Assembly (NCBI RefSeq): GCF_036588685.1
Contig: NC_086379.1
Span: forward strand, 73,625,727 to 73,689,726
Reading direction: 5' to 3'
DNA: 64,000 bases
DNA from: Mytilus trossulus
Lineage: Eukaryota; Mollusca; Bivalvia; Mytilida; Mytilidae
This document shows, piece by piece, positions 60,001 through 64,000 of this stretch. A program made the translations under genes and the position numbers. Position 1 is the stretch's first letter, and every line of letters begins with the position of its first letter. Below the pieces are notes generated by a model. That model worked only from the letters and a program-made list of their open reading frames with translations, searched no databases and was not told where the DNA came from.

Positions 60001-62677
60001 TGCAATGTTTACTCAAACATAAATTTGCATTTAAAACTGTGTAATGTTTAGAACTGTGGATATCACTTTTCTACAGGCAAATATGCCTTTTTTATTAAAA
60101 ATCCAGTTAATAAACAGAAACCTACTAAGATAATTCCAATATGGATTAAACCTCTTATTCATGCATATATTCATGTTTTTTTTAAAATTTTCTGTAACAT
60201 CTTTCATTTCACTCTTCAAGAAATGCAAAGTTACATTTAGAACTGTGTGCTACAGATTTTGCTTTCTTGTCTATGAACTTTATACCTCCTGCCATAAGAT
60301 GAACTGTTTCTAGAATTTGTAATGATCTTAGTTGTCTGATTATCACATCTTTATCATATAAATCCATTTCTCCTCTATCATTGGACTGAAAATACATAAA
60401 ACATAATAATATTAAAGCATTGAAATTAAATATCCCCTGTTCTTTACAGTAAGCTAAGTTATTATCACTTGAATTGATTTTGTAAAAAAATAATTCAGCT
60501 TATTTGCTTTCTTGTAAATAATATCTATAATAGTTATTAAAAGTACCAGGATTATAATTTAGTATGCCAGACGCGCGTTTCATCTACATAAGACTCATCT
60601 GTGACACTCATATAAAAAAATCAAAGAGCTGAATAGCTCTGAGGGGAAAGACGGCCCTTGTTTCTATTTAATTATGTTTTTGGCAAGGGGAGGTATCTTT
60701 TGATAGTTTTCATATGAAGAATGAAAAAGAGAACAGCTAGAACATGTAGAAAGGTTGACAATATTGAAATCAATTGTTGTTTATGTAATTTCATTTCCTT
60801 AGTTTAGGATTCGATTTGGACCAATGGAAGAGATCTGCATCACCTAAATCTAAACATTTGATTAAAGTTGATAGCTAATTATCTAAAACTCATCTGAATC
60901 CTGTCATTTCACAACAACTACAATATTTTTTGAAATCTTGATTGTGTACCACTGAACTGCAGGCTAGGGCAATTTTCCATTTTTTGTAACAGTACTCTTG
61001 GATTTTTAAGTTTTTTCTTTAGAAAGTGTGGACTGAAAAATCTATTCAGTTTTAAATTTCCATTGTTAAAGTTCCGAGTTACAACTCTCATCACAGGGAA
61101 ACAGGTACTAATAAAAAAACAATATGAGTGATGTAAACTGTATGAAGCTTGTTTCCAAATCTTAATTTTGAAATATTTGTAAATAATAAATATTGTTTAA
61201 ACTACAAAATGCAAATTTTTATTATTTTTTTTTTTACCATTACAATGATAATGTAGGTACACAACAATTAAGTTTTAATAGAAGACTACTAATCCAATGA
61301 AATGTCACATTTGAAGTGTTTAAATACATTAACTTTTATTTTAGTGGATAATTACTCATCAATTGAGGTGCTCCTGCATTGGAGGAAGATTCTCAGAATG
61401 TTTAAAGAAAAAAAGTGGTCTCAGTAATTAGCGACAAGAAGAATTTTAGCGACAAGAAGAATAATTTTTTCTTGTCGCTAAATAGTCTTCTTGACGCTTC
61501 TTGTGTCGCTTTTTGACGCTTCTTGTCTCTGATTAGTGAGACCCGAAAAAAGTAATAAAATCGTTTCTTTCCCTTGTCTCATGTAACCCCACGATCTTTG
61601 TTTATTTTGAAAGTTGTTGACCTACAAATTAAAGTATTGTATGTTGATGTTAAAATCATCTACAGTAAACAATATTATGTTTAGATTTAACAAATACAAA
61701 TTTGTAATTAGTGCACGATCTCTAAGAATGATTTAAATAACCAGTGAACTGGTGAAGGATATCCCTGCTTCTTCCAAGAATGACGTCACTATAAAATACA
61801 ATGTAGGTTGGATATATTTAGAATATCTCGTCATACTAATTTTTCCGGATTGTAAAATAAACCTAAATAGTGTAAAGGTGAGTTCAAGATACGATAATTT
61901 TGTGAGAAACAGAAGGAAAATGTGTAAAAAAGTGTTTAAAGTCAAACTATTCATTTCTGGGTCTCCTTCTCTTCAATCTAAGTAAGATTTGTTGGGGGGT
62001 TTTCCACACTATAACATGTATAAAAACAAAATGAATGATGTGAGGGAGTGTCACTCTGGTCAACCCCATAGGGGATTGACGGCTTGAAGCCGTCTTTCTC
62101 CAAAAATAGTTATAAAGGTTGAAGAGCATTGAGGATCCAAAATTTCAAAATGTTGTGCCAAATATGGCTAAGGTAATCTATGCCTGGGATAAGAAAATCC
62201 TCAGTTTTTCAAAAAAATCAAAGTTTTGTAAACAGGAAATTTATAAAAATGACAACATAATTGATATTCCTGTCAACACCAAAGTGCTGACTATAAATGG
62301 CACATAAAAAAGCAGGATTAACTTGCTTATATTTCTAATTATAACATGTGAAACAAACAATAAGCAATCTTTATAAGGTATCAATTTTTAGAGACATTTG
62401 ATTTTCAAGGTTTGCCAAAATCTGCAACCAAGCTTATAGAAAATGTGTACTTTGTTTAACATTCAACTTTACCTTTATGTACGACAAACTCTTATTCCAT
62501 AAAATGATAAAAAATCCATAACAAATGAAGTCAGTTTCAGTTGAAATAATAAATTCTAAAGTTTAACAGTAGCTTACCTTTAAACACTGTACAAAATGAC
62601 ATTTGGCATGCACAAGTGTTTTCAGTAAATTGTTGATCTTTAGTTGAAAGTCAGAATATACTGATCCCTTACATTCA
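50996..62677 (-). CDS. Divergent unconventional myosin, 3' part (9 coding exons), runs off the right edge
   Basis: Exons 62677-62578, 60385-60286, 58373-58270, 57341-57247, 56784-56611, 55215-55134, 53427-53328, 52283-52147 and 51028-50996 join in phase to 307 residues and a stop. Order (window numbering): end of motor with FQLKINNLL and CHFVQCLKSND (usual myosin: FVRCIKPN), QILETVHLMAGGIPHRMRF (usual LETIRIRRAGYPIR), converter with WRIGKKHIFF (about 121-132), one good IQ motif IQAHWRGLRCR (155-165), then a short tail. The tail has IPNTRSYCVNGQVKLSYP (about 224-241) and an SH3-like stretch KGSEVRVVGPSAKKGHLIV, ending PGMNI. Being myosin is secure; class is not. The LETVHLMAGG block and single IQ suggest a Dachs/class XX-type myosin (Fat-Dachsous signalling in flies), from memory only. 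Motor head exons lie outside the window. Confidence 0.85.
51092..51440 (+). mobile_element. tRNA-derived SINE
   Basis: The head has an A-box-like TGGTGTAGTGGTTAGTGC and a perfect B box GGTTCGATTCC (51143-51153). The body carries GGCTGACCCGTGTTAAGAG and CTTGCACGTTAAAGACG, like the conserved central domain of SINEs spread through metazoans (RUDI or MetaSINE type, from memory). The tail is (AAACT)n. Antisense in the last myosin intron. Confidence 0.85.
51780..52115 (+). repeat. Dispersed repeat H, long copy
   Basis: AAATTCAGGAGAGGGTTGGG, GGAGCCTGTAATTTAGTGGT, ATTGTTGAAGGCTATACAGT and GGCAATCATACCACATCTTT; stops about 30 bp before the donor of myosin exon h. Confidence 0.8.
52147..52283 (-). CDS. 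Myosin exon h (SH3-like tail stretch)
   Basis: 137 nt, acceptor TTTACAG, donor GTAAGG, phase 1 to 0. Encodes RKGSEVRVVGPSAKKGHLIV and CYHVPYQMLDIK. The pattern of 'GxxVxVxGPSxKKGHLxV...HVPYQxL' looks like a small beta-barrel of SH3 type; this is a visual judgement. Confidence 0.78.
52572..53034 (+). mobile_element. MITE D, full copy, 463 bp
   Basis: Left ACATGTGGCCCGAGAACACA then GTTATT; the right end inverted reads ACATGGTCCAAGGACACAGT then TATT. Non-coding interior. A truncated inverted copy is at 18127-18497. Confidence 0.8.
53328..53427 (-). CDS. Myosin exon g (tail)
   Basis: 100 nt, acceptor CTTTCAG, donor GTAAGT, phase 0 to 1. Encodes EAAPDIPNTRSYCVNGQVKL and SYPQIRVLKHDYS. The consensus donor and open frame support an exon; the motif is not one I can name. 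Confidence 0.75.
53828..55010 (+). repeat. Dispersed repeat A, split by a hAT-like insertion
   Basis: 53828-54037 runs from GAGATCACCCCGAGTTTTTG to ATCTGTACCAAG; 54885-55010 resumes with ACCAAGTCAGGAATACGACA. The two parts are contiguous in other copies as I remember the family. Confidence 0.72.
54038..54884. mobile_element. hAT-like non-autonomous element, 847 bp, 8-bp target duplication
   Basis: Ends CAGGGCTTCCAAAA and, inverted, TAGGGCTTCCAAAA. Flanks GTACCAAG (54030-54037) and GAACCAAG (54885-54892) match 7 of 8. YAGGG ends with 8-bp duplications are hAT hallmarks. No transposase coding. Confidence 0.88.
55134..55215 (-). CDS. Myosin exon f (tail)
   Basis: 82 nt, acceptor ATTTTTAG, donor GTAAGC, phase 2 to 0. 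Encodes KDMKKTGVIRKEPYLLDQAS. No domain recognised; included because phase and splice signals fit both neighbours. Confidence 0.72.
55300..56560. other. Myosin intron, unassigned
   Basis: 55340-55790 looks like degenerate internal repeats (ATGAAATTTATTCTTTGAGG; GGAGTTATGTCCCTTAGAAA), but I cannot set ends. 56030-56480 has a 'cgtgatttac/aacgtgat' patch. No exon. Confidence 0.4.
56611..56784 (-). CDS. Myosin exon e (lever arm with IQ motif)
   Basis: 174 nt, acceptor TTTCAG, donor GTATGG, phase 2 to 2. Encodes EGTRQQLEAMRQEKIHNAA and a full IQ consensus IQAHWRGLRCR, the calmodulin or light-chain binding site, then a basic KPKLAKQRESL stretch. Confidence 0.85.
57247..57341 (-). CDS. Myosin exon d (converter)
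   Basis: 95 nt, acceptor TTTACAG, donor GTAATT, phase 0 to 2. Encodes IILEKFLKAMDESKLPYVST then QWRIGKKHIFF, equivalent to the myosin 'xxGxTKVFLR' motif preceding the lever arm. Confidence 0.83.
57599..57824. mobile_element. 226-bp MITE flanked by TTAA
   Basis: Left GGGGGTCTCATTGGGG, right inverted AAGTGGGTCTCGTTGGGG, with TTAA at 57595-57598 and 57825-57828. TTAA duplication is typical of piggyBac-type insertion. The flanks are two copies of a local direct repeat (CCTTTTCAATGGTAATTACA). Confidence 0.82.
58270..58373 (-). CDS. Myosin exon c (SH3-following converter start)
   Basis: 104 nt, acceptor TTTTCAG, donor GTTAGT, phase 1 to 0. Encodes GIPHRMRFKLFNHRYRVF, matching the myosin GYPxRxxFxxFxxRYxxL block. 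Confirms the myosin identification. Confidence 0.85.
58395..59892 (+). mobile_element. Tandem-core element K (about 170-bp unit, 6 copies)
   Basis: 5' hairpin GAGATGG-AAG-CCATCTC (58402-58418) then TGTGGGCCCCGC. Six core units with GACCTTTGACCTAGGAAGTT and TACATACATCATGACACGCC recur at roughly 169-179 bp steps. 3' hairpin CCCGCC-TTAGTC-GGCGGG then GGCCCTAATAA. GGGCCCCGC and GCGGGGCCC near the ends are inverted to each other. Confidence 0.82.
60286..60385 (-). CDS. Myosin exon b (motor)
   Basis: 100 nt, acceptor TTTTCAG, donor GTATAA, phase 0 to 1. Encodes SNDRGEMDLYDKDVIIRQLR and SLQILETVHLMAGG, matching the myosin block of type RQLxxxGxLETIxI. Confidence 0.85.
60540..60660 (+). repeat. Element E fragment
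   Basis: TACCAGGATTATAATTTAGT, GCCAGACGCGCGTTTCATCT and AGCTGAATAGCTCTGAGG. Confidence 0.75.
60660..61410. other. Myosin intron, nothing identified
   Basis: AT-rich, no array or terminal inverted repeats seen. Confidence 0.45.
61417..61543. mobile_element. 127-bp palindromic MITE
   Basis: GGTCTCAGTAATTAGCGACA at left faces TGTCTCTGATTAGTGAGACC at right; internal GCGACAAGAAGAA and TTCTTGTCGC form a further hairpin. Almost entirely self-complementary. Confidence 0.82.
62100..62310 (+). repeat. Element E fragment
   Basis: GAAGAGCATTGAGGATCCAA, GTTGTGCCAAATATGGCTAA and AAGTTTTGTAAACAGGAAAT; lies between myosin exons a and b. Confidence 0.75.
62578..62677 (-). CDS. Myosin exon a (motor, actin-binding end)
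   Basis: 100 nt, acceptor ATTTCAG, donor GTAAGC; enters in phase 2, leaves in 0. Encodes ECKGSVYSDFQLKINNLLKT and HAKCHFVQCLK, the myosin segment before the canonical CIKPN, which here reads CLK|SND across the junction with Arg replaced by Gln. Confidence 0.82.
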
Positions 62678-62914
62678 CTGAAATGAAAAAAAATCAAAAT
62701 ACAATATGACAATGATGAGGAAGAATATCTAAAATTTTAAAACTGTTTATACAGGAATATAAATCTATACTTTTATACTACTTGTAGTTATCTCCCCTGT
62801 TCAGGTTTCTGGCAGAAAATTCAGATTTATCAGTATTTAAAAATACAATTTATCAACAGTTTAATTACAAATTGGAAGATTTTAATATCAGATTGTGAAT
62901 TTGTTAAAAAAAAC

Positions 62915-64000
62915 TAGAGGCTCTAAAGAGCCTGTGTCGCTCACCTTTGTATGATCTTGTATATGTGAATATTAAACAAAGGAAACAGATGAATTCATGA
63001 CAAAATTGTGTTTTGTTGATGGTGATGTGTTTTTAAATCTTACTTTACTAAACAGTCTTGCTGCTTACAATTATCTCTATCTATAATGAACTTGGCCCAG
63101 AAGTATCAGTGGAAATGTTAATTAAAAATTGACTATAAAGGACAATAACTCCTTAGGGGGTCAATCGACCATTTCGGTCATGTTGACTTATTTATAGATC
63201 CTACTTTGCTGAACATTATTGCTGTTTACAGTTTATCTTTATCTATAATAATATTCAAGATAATAACCAAAAACAGCAAAATTTCCTTAAAATTTCCAAT
63301 TCACGGGCAGCAACCCAACAACAGGTTGTCAGATTCATCTGACAATTACAGGGCAGATAGATATTGATCTGATAAGCAATTTCACCCCAAGTCAGATTGC
63401 TCTAAATGCTTTGGTTTTTGAGTTATAAGCCAAAAACTGCATTTTACCCCTATGTTCTATTTTTTAGCCTTTGTGTCCATCTTGGTTGGTTGACCTGGTC
63501 ACGCCACACATTTTTTAAACTAGATACCCCAAAGATGATTGTTGCCAAGTTTGGATTAATTTGGCCCAGTAGTTTCAGAGGAGAAGATTTTTGTAAAGAT
63601 AACTAAGATTTACGAAAAAATGGTTTAAAATTGACTATAAAGGGCAATAACTCCTAAACGGGTCAACTGACCATTTCGGTCATGTTGACTTATTTGTAGA
63701 TCTTACTTTGTTGAACATTATTGCTGTTTACAGTTTATCTCTATCTATAATAATATTCAAGATAAAAACCAAAAACAGCAAAATTTCCTTAAAATTACCA
63801 ATTCAGGAGCAGCAACCCAACAACCAATTGACCGATTCATCTGAAAATTTTAGGGCAGATAAACATTTTTATCCCATGTCAGATTTCCTCAAAATTTTTT
63901 GGTTTTTGAGTTATAAGCCAAAAACTGCATTTTACCCCTATGTTCTATTTTTAGCCGTGGCGGCCATCTTGGTTGGTTGACCAGGTCACGCCACACATTT
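62915..64000 (+). mobile_element. Tandem-core element L, truncated by the window edge
   Basis: Opens with hairpin AGGCTCTAAAGAGCCT then GTGTCGCTCACC, then long core units; CCATTTCGGTCATGTTGACT recurs at about 63169 and 63670, a 501-bp period. A known bivalve repeat type; the right end is outside. Confidence 0.75.

Overview
This is a eukaryotic, AT-rich, intron-bearing window that is mostly mobile and tandem repeats. Repeats I recognise as typical of mussel/bivalve DNA (for example the family around 30290-30450, 41260-41420 and 51780-52115) and the style of the genes point to a marine bivalve, most likely a mussel (Mytilus-like). The species call is inference from recognised repeats, not from a search. 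Exon chains were built by hand from splice signals, phase and protein family resemblance.

Genes. (1) Minus strand, 12500-18682: a complete CRLF3 (cytokine receptor-like factor 3) orthologue in 7 coding exons giving 445 residues, with coiled coil, a fibronectin III domain carrying a WSAWS box, and a C-terminal SPRY-like region. (2) Plus strand, 32362-45070: a 499-residue protein of unknown family in 3 coding exons, with a helical hairpin of two membrane segments, three PPxY motifs and a C-terminus fitting a PDZ ligand. (3) Minus strand, 50996-62677 and continuing past the right edge: the last 9 coding exons of a divergent unconventional myosin (end of motor, converter, one IQ motif, short tail with an SH3-like stretch), possibly Dachs-like. 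(4) Plus strand, 5291-7136: two tentative exons that could be the tail of a gene whose body lies left of the window.

Layout. 1-4520 is tandem satellite: a 33-bp array, an 87/88-bp higher-order array built from it (11 copies) and a degenerate array flanked by inverted copies of a dispersed repeat. 4550-12490 holds repeats and the two tentative exons. 12500-18682 is CRLF3. 18683-32009 is a gene-poor divergent intergenic region with nested elements: a MITE inside a LINE relic, two large TIR elements and a 453-bp foldback. 32010-48620 is the membrane protein gene; its introns hold a 1-kb MULE relic with 9-bp target duplications, a tandem-core element and a perfect 11 x 29-bp array. 48620-50995 is the convergent gap. 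50996-64000 is the myosin 3' part, whose introns hold a tRNA-derived SINE, a hAT-like insertion, several MITEs and tandem-core elements.

The three main genes show no evident functional link. I found no rRNA, free tRNA, CRISPR array or bacterial-type operon. The best leads are the unfamiliar PPxY membrane protein, the divergent myosin tail, and a set of transposon insertions whose boundaries can be read to the base.
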